The position numbers and the translations under genes are program-made. A DNA stretch of 64,000 nt from Candidatus Binatia bacterium (GTDB lineage: Bacteria; Desulfobacterota; Binatia; Bin18): the NCBI GenBank assembly GCA_022820725.1, contig JAJEFA010000007.1:62001-126000 (forward strand), in the 5' to 3' direction. Below the pieces are notes generated by a model that saw only the letters and a program-made list of their open reading frames with translations, made no database searches and was not told the DNA's origin. This document shows, one piece after another, positions 32,714 to 42,770 of this stretch. How positions within the stretch are numbered: the stretch's first letter is position 1; each line of letters begins with the position of its first letter.

Positions 32714-34156
32714 TTAGGCAGCCGGAGAAGGCGTGGTGCTCATCTCCCGCCGTTTCCGCATAGTGCGGAAAAAATCTTTGCCTTCCTGCCACATCCGTTT
32801 TCGCTCCTCCGGGTCACGCGCCATCTTTTTCACAGCCTTGAAGATGTAGCGCGGGCGAAGGTAGTACGAGCGGTAGAATTTCTCAACCGTCTCAAAAATT
32901 TCTTCCCCGGACAGGTTGGGGTAGTTAATCACGCACTGCTGATAGCCCGATTCACCCACCATGTCCTCGGCCTTGATATAGCCGTTGTCGAGGGCGAAAT
33001 CGTAAAAGGCGGTGCCGGGATAGGGGGAAGCCAAAGAGACCTGAATGGTTTCCGGATTCATCTCCCGGGCGAAACGCATGGTCTCCTGCATGGTCTCACG
33101 GGTTTCCCCAGGCAGGCCCAAAATAAAGGTACCGTGGATCAGGATGCCAAGCTTGTGGCAGTCCCGGGTGAACCGCCGTGAGGTTTCGAGGGCCACGCCT
33201 TTTTTAATATTCTTGAGAATGGCCGCGTTCCCCGACTCATAACCGACCACAAACAGCCGTAGCCCGCCGTCTTTCAGCACCTTGAGGGTCTCGTAGTCAA
33301 CATTCCCGCGCGCATTGGTAGACCAGCACAGGCCCATAGCGCCCATCTTCTTTGCGATTTCGCGTGCACGTTTCGGGTCGGCCGTAAACGTGTCGTCATC
33401 AAAAAAGACCTCTTTCATACCCGGAAAGAGGCGCTTCATTTCCTGCACTTCTTCAATGACATTGCCCACCGAGCGGGTGCGGTAGGAGTGGCCGGTGGTC
33501 ACCTGTGGCCACAGACAAAACGTGCAGCGCGCCGGACATCCCCGTCCGGTGTACAACGACACATAGGGATACTGACAATACGGACTGTTATACTTCCGGA
33601 AGTCCAAATCCCGGTCGTAAATCTGAGTGACAAAGGGCAACTGGTCGAGTTCCTCATCGGTGAGCGTCAGACGTTCAAGGTTGTGATGGATCTGTCCGTC
33701 CTGGCGATAGCTGATACCGCGGATATCCTTCCAATCCCATCCCTCGGCAACCTCTTTCATGGAGTAGTCAAACTCTTTCCGCGCGACAATATCGATAGCT
33801 TCAGAAATCTGTAAGGTCTTCTCCGGCTCGGCCGTGGCCTGACCGCCTACAAACGCGATACGACAGTCCGGATTTTTTTCTTTGATCAACTCGGCGGTCT
33901 GCGCGTCCAATTTCACCGACGGCGTACTGGTGTGTAACACAACAAAATCGTACTCCTTGGCGATATCAACGGTCTGCGCCTGATTTAATCCTTCGGGCGG
34001 CGCATCCAGAACGCGACTGTTCTCGATCATACCGGCCGGATAACACAGCCAGGTCGGATACCAGAACGACCAGACCTCACGAGTCGCCTGATAGCGCGAG
34101 CCTGCTCCCCCATCAAAATTTTCATATGCAGGCGGATTTAAAAACAACGTACGCAT
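32714..34156 (-). CDS. hpnJ: hopanoid-associated radical SAM enzyme HpnJ
   Basis: The 480-residue radical SAM protein has the cluster motif GRGCPARCTFCLWP (CxxxCxxC) near residue 210-225. Its N-terminal region looks like a B12-binding-type domain (YDFVVLHTSTPSVKLDAQTA, IAFVGGQATAEPE). HpnJ contracts the glucosamine ring of glucosaminyl-bacteriohopanetetrol to the cyclitol ether. ATG 34156 follows AAGGAG. It heads the minus-strand hpnJ-hpnI unit and is divergent from the receptor array. The B12 domain is an inference from family layout. Confidence 0.93.
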   Translation of the reverse strand: MRTLFLNPPAYENFDGGAGSRYQATREVWSFWYPTWLCYPAGMIENSRVLDAPPEGLNQAQTVDIAKEYDFVVLHTSTPSVKLDAQTAELIKEKNPDCRIAFVGGQATAEPEKTLQISEAIDIVARKEFDYSMKEVAEGWDWKDIRGISYRQDGQIHHNLERLTLTDEELDQLPFVTQIYDRDLDFRKYNSPYCQYPYVSLYTGRGCPARCTFCLWPQVTTGHSYRTRSVGNVIEEVQEMKRLFPGMKEVFFDDDTFTADPKRAREIAKKMGAMGLCWSTNARGNVDYETLKVLKDGGLRLFVVGYESGNAAILKNIKKGVALETSRRFTRDCHKLGILIHGTFILGLPGETRETMQETMRFAREMNPETIQVSLASPYPGTAFYDFALDNGYIKAEDMVGESGYQQCVINYPNLSGEEIFETVEKFYRSYYLRPRYIFKAVKKMARDPEERKRMWQEGKDFFRTMRKRREMSTTPSPAA

Positions 34157-34445
34157 GCGTGCTGCTCTCCTTCCCCGCCGCGACCTTCATGAGTGCGCCG
34201 GTTCTGCCGAAGGCATGGTATTATACACAGGAAAAGAAGGAAAGCGAGTAGTGCTTGACTTAGCACCTTTACTCTGATTTGGGACGGGGGGTGATAGGTC
34301 TGGTAGGCCGAGACATCTGAGAGAAGATGGCAAGCCAAAGTCCCTGCGTCTTGGCTCTTCTCGAATGTGTTTATTCGGTATATAGTCTTATCCCATACAC
34401 CTTGCACGTATGGCAGATGGAGAGAAATTCTGAAGGGGGAGTAAC

Positions 34446-37118
34446 ATGAGAAAATTGAAGTGGTGGCAGCCCTATCTTCTCGTAAGTGTATTCACCTTGA
34501 CTGGGGCATTTGCAGTCGGAGCGCAAGAAGTGGAACCGCAAGAGCCGGCCGCTGTACAAGACACCGAGCAGGTTCTAGAACTCGGAGAACTCAGGGTGGT
34601 CGGCTCCCGTGTGGCGGGTCGCTCGGCCCAGGATTCGCCGGTGCCGGTTGACGTCATTCAGGGCGAAGACTTGCAGACCTACGGCATCCGGGACATGGAC
34701 TCCCTGCTGTCCGCGACCGTCCCCTCCTATAATGTGAGCCAGGAGCCCATCAGCGACGAGGCCACCTTCGTCCGGCCGGCCACGCTACGCGGTCTGCCGC
34801 CGGACTCCACCCTCGTCCTGGTCAACGGAAAACGCCGCCACCGTGGGTCGGTGATTAACTTCCTGGGTGCTCCGAACTCCAGAGGATCACAGGGGGCCGA
34901 TATCTCCAACATCCCGTCCATTGCCCTGGAGCGCGTCGAGGTGCTGCGCGATGGAGCGGCTGCCCAGTACGGCTCGGACGCCATTGCCGGCGTGCTGAAC
35001 TTCAGGCTCAGGGAAGACACCGAGGGCCTGACCGTGCAGACGAGCTACGGCCAGAACTACCACGGCGACGGCGACAAGGTGAACGTGGCCGCCAACCTGG
35101 GCGTACCGCTGACCGAGAATGGCTTTGCCAACCTCAGCTTCGAGTTCAACAACGTGGACGAAACCAGCCGGAGCGTACAGCGCAGCGATGCCCGAGGCTT
35201 GATCGAGGCCGGCAACATGGATGTGCGTCGGCCCGCGGCGCAGATCTGGGGAGCGCCCGAGATTCAGTACGACTACAAATTCTTCGGCAACCTGGGCTTG
35301 GACCTGGAGGAGATCAACAGCCGCATCTATGCCTTCGGTAACTATGCGGAGCGCAAGGTCGAGGGTGGTTTCTACTTCCGTAATCCCAATACGCGCAACG
35401 GGGTGTTCCGCGGTCCCGGCAACCTCCACAAAATTATCGATATCGGAGACGATTTCGACCCGAGGCCCATCTCGGAGGGCGGAAATTTGCTCGAAAACGG
35501 CTTATCCAACCGCTGCCCCGAAGTGCAGAAGCACCCGGCGGCCGATTACTCGAACGTGTCTCTGCCCGACCATTGCGCCATGTTCAACACCCAGTTTCCG
35601 GGCGGCTTCACCCCGCGCTTCGGCGGCTATGTGCGCGACTGGAGCATCGCCTTTGGCTTGCGCGGGACGCTGGAGGACCTGGAGGGCGCCTATGCGCTGC
35701 TCGACGGCTGGTCCTACGACGTGAGTGCCTACTTCGGCGAGAACAGCGTTGACTATTTCATGCTCAACACGATCAACCCGCAACTCCTGGCGGTCAACAG
35801 GGTCGTTCCGACGGAATACCGGCCCGGCGGTGTGAGCCAGACTGAAAAGACGTTCAACCTGGACATTTCCAAGCCATTTGATGTCGGTCTCTTCTACTCC
35901 GACCTGAATATGGCCTTTGGCTTCGAGTACCACATCGAAGAGTACGAAGTGGAACTCGGCGGGGAAACCTCTTGGTACGTGGCCCCCGGAAACCGGCTGA
36001 CGGCGCAGGGTCTCGGCGTCGGCTCGAACGGGTTCACCGGATTCGGCCCCAACATCATCGGGGATCATCAGCGGAATAACTATGCCCTCTACATGGACCT
36101 GGAAGCCGAGGTGATTAAAAATGTGACCCTTGGCGTGGCCGGACGGTATGAGAACTTTGACAAGCCGATCGGCGAGTCCGTCAACGGGAAGGTGTCGGCC
36201 AGATGGCAACTCCTGGAAATGCTGGCCATGCGCGGTGCGGTCAGCTCGGGTTTTCGCGCCCCAACACCCGGCCAGGCCAATGTGAACAAAATCACCACGT
36301 CCTTTGACGCCGATCTTGGCGGGCTGATAGACGACGCCACCTTTCCTGCCCACCATCCGGCTTCGGCTTTCTTCGGCGCCAGCGATTTGACCCCGGAAAA
36401 ATCCGTCAACTACTCGGCGGGCATTGTCTTCAACGTGGCCGATGTCGATGTCACCGTCGACTACTACCGTATCAAGATGCAGGACCGCATCGTCCGCAGC
36501 AGCCGGTTTAATGTTGCGGACGAACTCGCCAAGCGGGGCATCACCCGGGCGGAATTCGACGCGGCGGTCGGGCCGAATCAGATCTCGGTGCTCCGCTTCT
36601 ATACCAACGACTTCGACACCACCACCCAGGGCGTTGATGTGGTAGCGACCTATCCGTTGCAATCGGTTGCGGGCTTCACCCAATTCACGCTTGTCGCGAA
36701 CTGGAATAAGACCGAGGTGGACAGCCGGACTCCGGAGTTCATCAGTGATAAGCTTGTACGACAAATCGAAGAAGGCCTGCCGCAGTTCCGGTTCTCGCTG
36801 ACGGCCGATCACAACTGGGGACCGTGGCGCTTCCTGTCCCGTCTGTACTACTACGACCGCTTCCGCGACTACCCGACCGATAGCAGCTTCGGCTTTAATG
36901 CCGGCGAGCGCTTTCTGATGGATATGGAACTCTCGTACACCTTCCTGAACCTGCCGTTCATGGAGGCGGCCACCTTTGCGGCCGGCGCGGAAAACATATT
37001 TGATCAGTATCCACGCAGGAACCCGCAAGCGACTGGCGCCGGCCTGAAATACCCGGAAACCTCACCCTACGGTTTCAACGGCGGCTTCTACTATCTGCGG
37101 GCTGGGTTTGAATTCTAA
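34446..37118 (+). CDS. TonB-dependent receptor 1 of 4
   Basis: The 890-residue outer-membrane receptor has a signal peptide (to about residue 28, GAFAVGA-QEVE) and a TonB plug domain (about 50-180: RSAQDSPVPVDVIQGEDLQ, TLRGLPPDSTLVLVNGKRRH, VEVLRDGAAAQYGSDAIAGV). The beta-barrel ends in RAGFEF with a terminal aromatic. Conserved cysteines (near 357 and 379, in SNRCPEVQ and LPDHCAMF) likely form an extracellular-loop disulfide. A STN domain is absent. Such receptors import siderophores, cobalamin or other ligands using TonB energy; no TonB/ExbBD gene is nearby. It is the largest of four tandem paralogues. Confidence 0.95.
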   Translation: MRKLKWWQPYLLVSVFTLTGAFAVGAQEVEPQEPAAVQDTEQVLELGELRVVGSRVAGRSAQDSPVPVDVIQGEDLQTYGIRDMDSLLSATVPSYNVSQEPISDEATFVRPATLRGLPPDSTLVLVNGKRRHRGSVINFLGAPNSRGSQGADISNIPSIALERVEVLRDGAAAQYGSDAIAGVLNFRLREDTEGLTVQTSYGQNYHGDGDKVNVAANLGVPLTENGFANLSFEFNNVDETSRSVQRSDARGLIEAGNMDVRRPAAQIWGAPEIQYDYKFFGNLGLDLEEINSRIYAFGNYAERKVEGGFYFRNPNTRNGVFRGPGNLHKIIDIGDDFDPRPISEGGNLLENGLSNRCPEVQKHPAADYSNVSLPDHCAMFNTQFPGGFTPRFGGYVRDWSIAFGLRGTLEDLEGAYALLDGWSYDVSAYFGENSVDYFMLNTINPQLLAVNRVVPTEYRPGGVSQTEKTFNLDISKPFDVGLFYSDLNMAFGFEYHIEEYEVELGGETSWYVAPGNRLTAQGLGVGSNGFTGFGPNIIGDHQRNNYALYMDLEAEVIKNVTLGVAGRYENFDKPIGESVNGKVSARWQLLEMLAMRGAVSSGFRAPTPGQANVNKITTSFDADLGGLIDDATFPAHHPASAFFGASDLTPEKSVNYSAGIVFNVADVDVTVDYYRIKMQDRIVRSSRFNVADELAKRGITRAEFDAAVGPNQISVLRFYTNDFDTTTQGVDVVATYPLQSVAGFTQFTLVANWNKTEVDSRTPEFISDKLVRQIEEGLPQFRFSLTADHNWGPWRFLSRLYYYDRFRDYPTDSSFGFNAGERFLMDMELSYTFLNLPFMEAATFAAGAENIFDQYPRRNPQATGAGLKYPETSPYGFNGGFYYLRAGFEF

Positions 37119-37460
37119 GTGGAGGATCGGACGAGTAGCGTCCGTCATGCCATCCACCCGGTCGGGGGCGTCCCGCCCCCGACTCGCGGGCGACCAGATA
37201 CGACCCAGGGTCTCAATTCCTAAGCGGGTCCCCTAGCGGGGAGGCCGGCTGGAGGGAAGATTGACACAAAAGATCTTCTCGGATAGGAAATTTTAGATGC
37301 AATCAGTATGCATAGTAGAGAAAGTGCAGAGAAATTAGCGGTTTCCCGGTTGGAATCTTTTAGACTGAGACATCAACAGCGGGCAATTTTCCTGGAAAAA
37401 GAAACCGTAGTTTGCTAGGACGGAAGCACTGATTCACACGCACATATAAGGAGGCCGGCT
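37119..37460. other. spacer between receptors 1 and 2 with a hairpin and possible promoter
   Basis: No gene is seen in 342 bases. A GC-rich hairpin lies at 37161-37183 (separate entry). TTGACA at 37261-37266 with TAGGAA 17 bases downstream could be a promoter for receptor 2, leaving a long untranslated leader. AAGGAGG at 37448-37454 serves the ATG at 37461. No cobalamin-riboswitch B12 box was recognised. Confidence 0.4.
37161..37183 (+). terminator. GC-rich hairpin after receptor 1
   Basis: GTCGGGGGCG pairs perfectly with CGCCCCCGAC across a 3-base loop. It lies 43 bases after the receptor 1 stop. There is no following T-run, so it may be a weak or Rho-assisted terminator, or an mRNA-stabilising hairpin. 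Confidence 0.5.
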
Positions 37461-40079
37461 ATGAAGACCAAGCGATGGCAATCTGGAGTATTGGCGGGGC
37501 TCTTGGTCTTAACGGGCGCACTGGAAGTCTCAGCTCAAGAGACGAGTCAACCAGAACCGGCCGCCGCACAAGACACCGAACAACAAGAACAGGTCATAGA
37601 ACTCGGTGAACTCCAGGTAGTCGGGTCGCGCGTGGCGGGTCGCTCGGCCCAGGAGTCGCTGGTGCCGGTGGACATCATTCAGGGCGAAGACCTCCAGACC
37701 TACGGCATCCGGGACATGGACTCGCTCCTGTCCGCTACCGTGCCCTCCTATAACGTCAATCAGCAGCCCATCAGCGACGCCGCTACCCTGGTTCGTCCGG
37801 CCAATCTGCGTGGGTTGCCGTCCGACTCCACCCTGGTGCTGGTCAATGGCAAACGTCGCCACCGCGCCTCAGTGATTACCTTCCTGGGAGGCGGGGTCTC
37901 GGACGGCTCTCAGGCTCCCGACGTTTCCGTGATTCCCGCCATTGCGTTGGACCGCGTGGAAGTGCTGCGCGACGGGGCCGCCGCCCAGTACGGCTCGGAC
38001 GCCATTGCCGGCATCCTGAACTTCAGGCTACGTGAAGATCGCGAGGGCCTGACGGTCCAGACCAGCTACGGCCAGAACTACCACGGCGACGGCGACAAGG
38101 TAAATGTGGCCGCCAATCTGGGGCTACCCTTGACGGACAACGGTTTTACCAACTTCAGCTTCGAGTTCACCAATGCGGACGAGACCAGCCGCAGCGTACA
38201 ACGCAATGACGCCCGAGGCTTGATTGAGGCGGGTAACGAGCATGTACGCCAGCCGGCAGCACAGATTTGGGGGGCGCCGGAGGTCCAGTACGACTACAAG
38301 TTTTTCGGCAATCTGGGCTTGGATCTGGAGGAGATTAACAGCCGCGTATATGCCTTCGGTAACTACGCGGAGCGCAGGGTCGAGGGCGGTTTCTTCTTTC
38401 GTAACCCCAACACCCGTAGCGGTGTATTCAGGGGCGACCCGCTTGAAGATGGCACACCCACGATCCGGGTCGCCGACCTGTCAGGCATGGGCCGTGGATG
38501 TCCTGCCGTACCGACAAACCCCGCGGCCGACTATACCAATGTGAGCCTGCCCGACCACTGTTTTATCTTTAACGAACGTTTTCCGGGCGGATTCACTCCA
38601 CGCTTCGGTGGGGTCGTTGAGGACTGGAGTATCACCTTTGGCCTGCGCGGGGAACTGTCCGGCTTCGGCCTGGCGCTGCTCAACGGCTGGCACTACGACG
38701 CCAGCGCCAGCTTCGGCCAGAATAGCGTGAACTTCTTCATGCACAACACCATCAACCCCCAACTTGCCGCCATGCGCACAAACATCCCGACCTCCTATAA
38801 ACCCGGCGGCTACCGGGAGTTTGACAAGACGTTCAACTTCGATATTTACCGACCCTTCGATGTGGGGCTGTTCTACTCGGCGCTGAACTTTGCTTTCGGG
38901 CTCGAATACCGTGAGGAAGAGTTTGAGATCGAAGCCGGCGGTCAAAACTCCTGGTCTATAGACGACAGCCCTCACGGCCTCGCCCGACAGGGCTTCGGCG
39001 TCGCCTCCAACGGCTTTCCCGGGTTCAGGCCGGATATCGCAGGCACGTTCAACCGGGACAGTTATGCCGGCTATCTCGACCTGGAAGCCGAGGTGATTAA
39101 AAACCTGACCGTCGGTCTGGCCGGGCGGTATGAGGATCACGAAAAAATCGGCGACACGCTGAACGGGAAGGCATCCGCCCGCTGGCAGTTGCTGGAAGCC
39201 ATTGCCGTGCGTGGCTCGGTCAGCTCGGGGTTTCGCGCCCCGACCGTGGGCCAGGCCAACGTCCGGAATGTCACGACCGCATTTGACGGCGGCGAGTTGG
39301 CGGACCGGGCCACCCTGCCGCCGGACCATCCCATATCTGCCCTGAAGGGTGGTAAGGGGCTGGAGCCGGAAAAATCGGTCAACTATTCCGTGGGTACGGT
39401 CTTCAACCTGGGCGACCTCAGCGTCACCGTCGACTATTACCGCATCAAGGTGCAGGATCGTATCGGGCAGGGCAGTCCACTGCGCTTGACCGCAGAAGAT
39501 ATTGCCACCCTGCAACAACAGGGTATTGCGGATGCCAGCAGTTACTCGTTTGTCACCTTCTTCACCAACGATTTCGATACCACTACCCAGGGGGTGGACG
39601 TGGTGGCGACCTATCCGCTGGAGACAGGAGTCGGGAACACCTTGCTCACCCTTGTGGGCAACTGGAACGACACCGAGATCGACAGTTTCAACCCCGCCAT
39701 CATCAATATCAATAAACAGCGTATGATTGAGGGCAATCTGCCGGAGTTCCGTTTCTCACTTATGGCCGACCACACCTGGGGGCCGTGGCGGTTCCTGACA
39801 AGGCTGCACTACTACGACGGCTTTTTCGAGGATCATGTGGGGAGTAACCTGCCCATCACTTCCGGTGACCGTTTCCTGGTGGATGCGGAACTCTCGTACA
39901 CCTTCCTGAATCTGCCGTTTATGCAGGCGGCGACCATCGCCTTTGGCGCAGAAAATCTATTCGACCAGTATCCGCGCAGAAACCCTTACGCCCAACTCGT
40001 CGGCGCGAAGTACCCGGAATCCTCGCCGTACGGTTTTAACGGCGGCTTCTACTACCTGCGTGCCAGCCTGGAGTTCTAG
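37461..40079 (+). CDS. TonB-dependent receptor 2 of 4
   Basis: The 872-residue paralogue of receptor 1 has signal peptide GVLAGLLVLTGALEVSA, plug domain from about residue 50 (RSAQESLVPVDIIQGEDLQ) and a barrel ending RASLEF. The loop cysteines are retained (GRGCPAVP, LPDHCFIF). The strongest divergence from receptor 1 is in the outer loops, as expected for altered ligand specificity. A strong AAGGAGG precedes the ATG. It appears to be its own unit, with a hairpin on either side. Confidence 0.95.
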   Translation: MKTKRWQSGVLAGLLVLTGALEVSAQETSQPEPAAAQDTEQQEQVIELGELQVVGSRVAGRSAQESLVPVDIIQGEDLQTYGIRDMDSLLSATVPSYNVNQQPISDAATLVRPANLRGLPSDSTLVLVNGKRRHRASVITFLGGGVSDGSQAPDVSVIPAIALDRVEVLRDGAAAQYGSDAIAGILNFRLREDREGLTVQTSYGQNYHGDGDKVNVAANLGLPLTDNGFTNFSFEFTNADETSRSVQRNDARGLIEAGNEHVRQPAAQIWGAPEVQYDYKFFGNLGLDLEEINSRVYAFGNYAERRVEGGFFFRNPNTRSGVFRGDPLEDGTPTIRVADLSGMGRGCPAVPTNPAADYTNVSLPDHCFIFNERFPGGFTPRFGGVVEDWSITFGLRGELSGFGLALLNGWHYDASASFGQNSVNFFMHNTINPQLAAMRTNIPTSYKPGGYREFDKTFNFDIYRPFDVGLFYSALNFAFGLEYREEEFEIEAGGQNSWSIDDSPHGLARQGFGVASNGFPGFRPDIAGTFNRDSYAGYLDLEAEVIKNLTVGLAGRYEDHEKIGDTLNGKASARWQLLEAIAVRGSVSSGFRAPTVGQANVRNVTTAFDGGELADRATLPPDHPISALKGGKGLEPEKSVNYSVGTVFNLGDLSVTVDYYRIKVQDRIGQGSPLRLTAEDIATLQQQGIADASSYSFVTFFTNDFDTTTQGVDVVATYPLETGVGNTLLTLVGNWNDTEIDSFNPAIININKQRMIEGNLPEFRFSLMADHTWGPWRFLTRLHYYDGFFEDHVGSNLPITSGDRFLVDAELSYTFLNLPFMQAATIAFGAENLFDQYPRRNPYAQLVGAKYPESSPYGFNGGFYYLRASLEF

Positions 40080-40105
40080 GCAAAGTCCGACGAACACACT
40101 GACAC

Positions 40106-40135
40106 CGAGAGGATGGGTTCCCACCCATCCTCTCG
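40106..40135 (+). terminator. perfect hairpin after receptor 2
   Basis: CGAGAGGATGGG pairs with CCCATCCTCTCG around a short loop (12-13 bp stem). It begins 27 bases after the receptor 2 stop. There is no T-tract, so termination is plausible but unproven. Confidence 0.55.
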
Positions 40136-40197
40136 ATCTGGATATGATGTCGCAGCAAAATCCGGCGTCAAAAAGACCGAGGCATGAGAAATCAGTG

Positions 40198-42759
40198 ATG
40201 AGGACACACGGCCTGCTGATCGCTCTGTTCCTTAGCCTGGGAATCGCGCCGGTCGGAGCCCAGAACGCGGAACCCCCGTCGGAGGCACAGCAAGAACAGG
40301 AAGCAATCGTCGAACTGGAAGGCGTCAGGGTGCTGGGCTCCCGTCATACCGCACGCTCAGCACGAGACTCGCTGGTGCCGGTAGACGTGCTCCAGAGAGC
40401 AGACTTGCAGACCTACGGCATCCGGGACATGGACACGCTGCTGTCCGCCACCGTGCCCTCCTATAACGTCAACCAGCGTGCCGGCGATGCCGCCGCACTG
40501 GTCCGTCCGGCCAATATGCGCGGCCTGCCACCCGACTCCACGCTGGTGCTGGTCAACGGCAAGCGCCGGCATCGCGCCGCAGTGATCACCTTCCTGGGCA
40601 ACGGAATTTCGGACGGCGCACAAGGGGCCGATATTTCGGTGATTCCGGCCATTGCGCTCAAGCGGCTGGAAGTGTTGCGTGACGGTGCTTCGTCCCAGTA
40701 CGGTTCCGACGCCATTGCCGGTGCGTTGAATTTCGTGCTGCGCGACGATCCCGAAGGTGCCATGCTGGAAGCGCGCTGGGGCCAGAACTACCACGGCGAT
40801 GGCGACAAGGTGAGTGTCGCCGGCAACCTCGGCCTGCCGTTGACCGATAATGGCTTTGCCAACTTCAGCTTCGAGTTTATGAATGGAGACGAAACCAGCC
40901 GCAGCGTGCAGCGCAACGACGCGCGGGGGCTGATTGCCGCCGGCAACGACCACGTTCGTCAGCCGGCGCAATTTTTCGGCACACCTGCCGTTCAGTATAG
41001 TTACAAATTCTTTGGCAACCTGGGTCTGGACCTGACCGACAGGCAGAGCCTGTATGCGTTTGGCAACTATGCCGAACGCAAGGCCGAAGGCCACTTCTTT
41101 TTCCGCAATCCCAACACCCGAAGCGGAGTGTTCCGGGGCGACCCGCTTGAAGACGGCATGCCGACGGTCCGGGTAGCCGACCTGTCCGACGATCTCAAAG
41201 GCTGTCCAGTGGTACCAGCCAACCCGGCCGCGGACTACACCAATGTGAATCTGCCGGCCCACTGCTTTATTTTCAATCAGCGCTTCCCTGGCGGCTTTGC
41301 GCCGCGGTTCGGTGGCTCTATGCAGGACTGGAGCGTCACCTTCGGCCTGCGCGGGGAACTGTCAAACATGCTGGACGGCTGGCACTACGACATGAGCGCC
41401 AGCTTCGGTCGAAACAGTATTGATTTCTTCATGCACAACACCATCAACCCCCAACTCGCCCACCTGCAGACCGCCATTCCGACTTCGTATAAACCCGGCA
41501 GTTACAGTGAGTTCGACAAGGTGTTCAATTTTGACATCTCCAGGCCGTTCGACCTGAGCCTCTTCTCTTCCGCGCTGAACTTCGCCTTTGGGCTGGAATA
41601 TCGCGAAGAAGAATTCACAGCAAACGCCGGTGAGCCGAATTCCTGGAAAATCGAGGAGAGTCTGGCCCGCCAGGGTTTTGGCATCGGCTCCAACGGCTTT
41701 CCCGGTCTCAGCCCCACGCATGCCGGCACGTTCAATAGGGGTAGTTATGCCGGCTATCTTGACCTGGAAGCCGAGGTGATTAAAAACCTGACCATCGGCC
41801 TCGCCGGGCGGTATGAGGCGTATGAGGGAATAGCCGACACCCTGGACGGCAAGGTCTCCGCTCGCTGGCAATTCCTGGCCGATATGGCCGTGCGCGGATC
41901 GATCGGTTCCGGCTTTCGCGCCCCGACCGTGGGCCAGGCAAACGTTCGCAATGTGACAACGTCGCTCATCAACGGCAGACTGGCGGATGAGGCCACCCTC
42001 TCCCCAACCGACCCGATTGCGCGCCAGAAGGGCGGCAAGGAACTGGAGCCGGAAAAATCGGTCAATTATTCCGTGGGCACGGTCTTCAGCCTGGGTAGGC
42101 TGGACGTCACCCTCGACTATTACCGCATCAAGATGCAGAATCGCATCGGATTGACGAAGACTCTCACATTGACCGAGTCGGATATAGCGGCACTCCTGGC
42201 CCGAGGAGTCGCGGACGCGAGCAGTTTCACCGGGGTGCGCTATTTTACCAACGACTTCGATACTACCACGCAGGGCGTCGACCTCGTGGCAACCTACCCG
42301 CTGGAGACATTCGTCGGCAGTACATTATTCACCTTTGTGGGAAACTGGAACAAGACCAAGGTTGACAGCCGCAATCCGACCATTATTGACGATGGGCGAG
42401 TGCGGCAGCTTGAAGACAATCTGCCGGAGTTTCGCTTCTCACTCACCAGTGACCACACCTATGGGCCGTGGCGACTCCTGACCCGGCTGCATTTCTACGA
42501 CGGTTTTTATGCGGCCTATCTGCGGGATTTGCCCATACAGGCGGGTGAACGCTGGCTCATGGACGCGGAACTCTCGTACACGTTTATGAACCTGCCGGTC
42601 ATGGGAATGCTGACCCTCGCGTTCGGCGCCGAGAACCTGTTCGATCAGTACCCGGCCAGAAACCCGTATGCACGTCTCGCCGGCGCAAAATATCCAGCCT
42701 CGTCGCCCTACGGGTTCAACGGTGGGTTCTACTACCTGCGGACCGGATTCGAGTTCTAG
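40198..42759 (+). CDS. TonB-dependent receptor 3 of 4
   Basis: The 853-residue receptor is the most divergent of the four. It has signal peptide LLIALFLSLGIAPVGA-QN, plug domain RHTARSARDSLVPVDVLQ, and a barrel ending RTGFEF. Cysteines are kept in LKGCPVVP and LPAHCFIF. ATG 40198 is chosen because a signal peptide starts there; the frame is open far upstream into receptor 2, but only as a shadow. It lacks a visible strong Shine-Dalgarno. Only 11 bases separate its stop from receptor 4, so 3 and 4 are probably co-transcribed. Confidence 0.95.
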   Translation: MRTHGLLIALFLSLGIAPVGAQNAEPPSEAQQEQEAIVELEGVRVLGSRHTARSARDSLVPVDVLQRADLQTYGIRDMDTLLSATVPSYNVNQRAGDAAALVRPANMRGLPPDSTLVLVNGKRRHRAAVITFLGNGISDGAQGADISVIPAIALKRLEVLRDGASSQYGSDAIAGALNFVLRDDPEGAMLEARWGQNYHGDGDKVSVAGNLGLPLTDNGFANFSFEFMNGDETSRSVQRNDARGLIAAGNDHVRQPAQFFGTPAVQYSYKFFGNLGLDLTDRQSLYAFGNYAERKAEGHFFFRNPNTRSGVFRGDPLEDGMPTVRVADLSDDLKGCPVVPANPAADYTNVNLPAHCFIFNQRFPGGFAPRFGGSMQDWSVTFGLRGELSNMLDGWHYDMSASFGRNSIDFFMHNTINPQLAHLQTAIPTSYKPGSYSEFDKVFNFDISRPFDLSLFSSALNFAFGLEYREEEFTANAGEPNSWKIEESLARQGFGIGSNGFPGLSPTHAGTFNRGSYAGYLDLEAEVIKNLTIGLAGRYEAYEGIADTLDGKVSARWQFLADMAVRGSIGSGFRAPTVGQANVRNVTTSLINGRLADEATLSPTDPIARQKGGKELEPEKSVNYSVGTVFSLGRLDVTLDYYRIKMQNRIGLTKTLTLTESDIAALLARGVADASSFTGVRYFTNDFDTTTQGVDLVATYPLETFVGSTLFTFVGNWNKTKVDSRNPTIIDDGRVRQLEDNLPEFRFSLTSDHTYGPWRLLTRLHFYDGFYAAYLRDLPIQAGERWLMDAELSYTFMNLPVMGMLTLAFGAENLFDQYPARNPYARLAGAKYPASSPYGFNGGFYYLRTGFEF

Positions 42760-42770
42760 TGGAGAGAAGG

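Noticed and set aside
35502..37028. Long antisense ORF (508 codons) across receptor 1, with similar ones at 38481-39518, 40357-41262 and 42933-44456
   Set aside because: They lie opposite highly conserved TonB-receptor genes in the same relative phase, are rich in H/R/G/V, lack binding sites and are explained by codon bias of the sense genes.
37119..37460. Possible cobalamin riboswitch before the TonB receptor
   Set aside because: No B12-box-like sequence was recognised; the region shows only a simple GC hairpin and a weak promoter.
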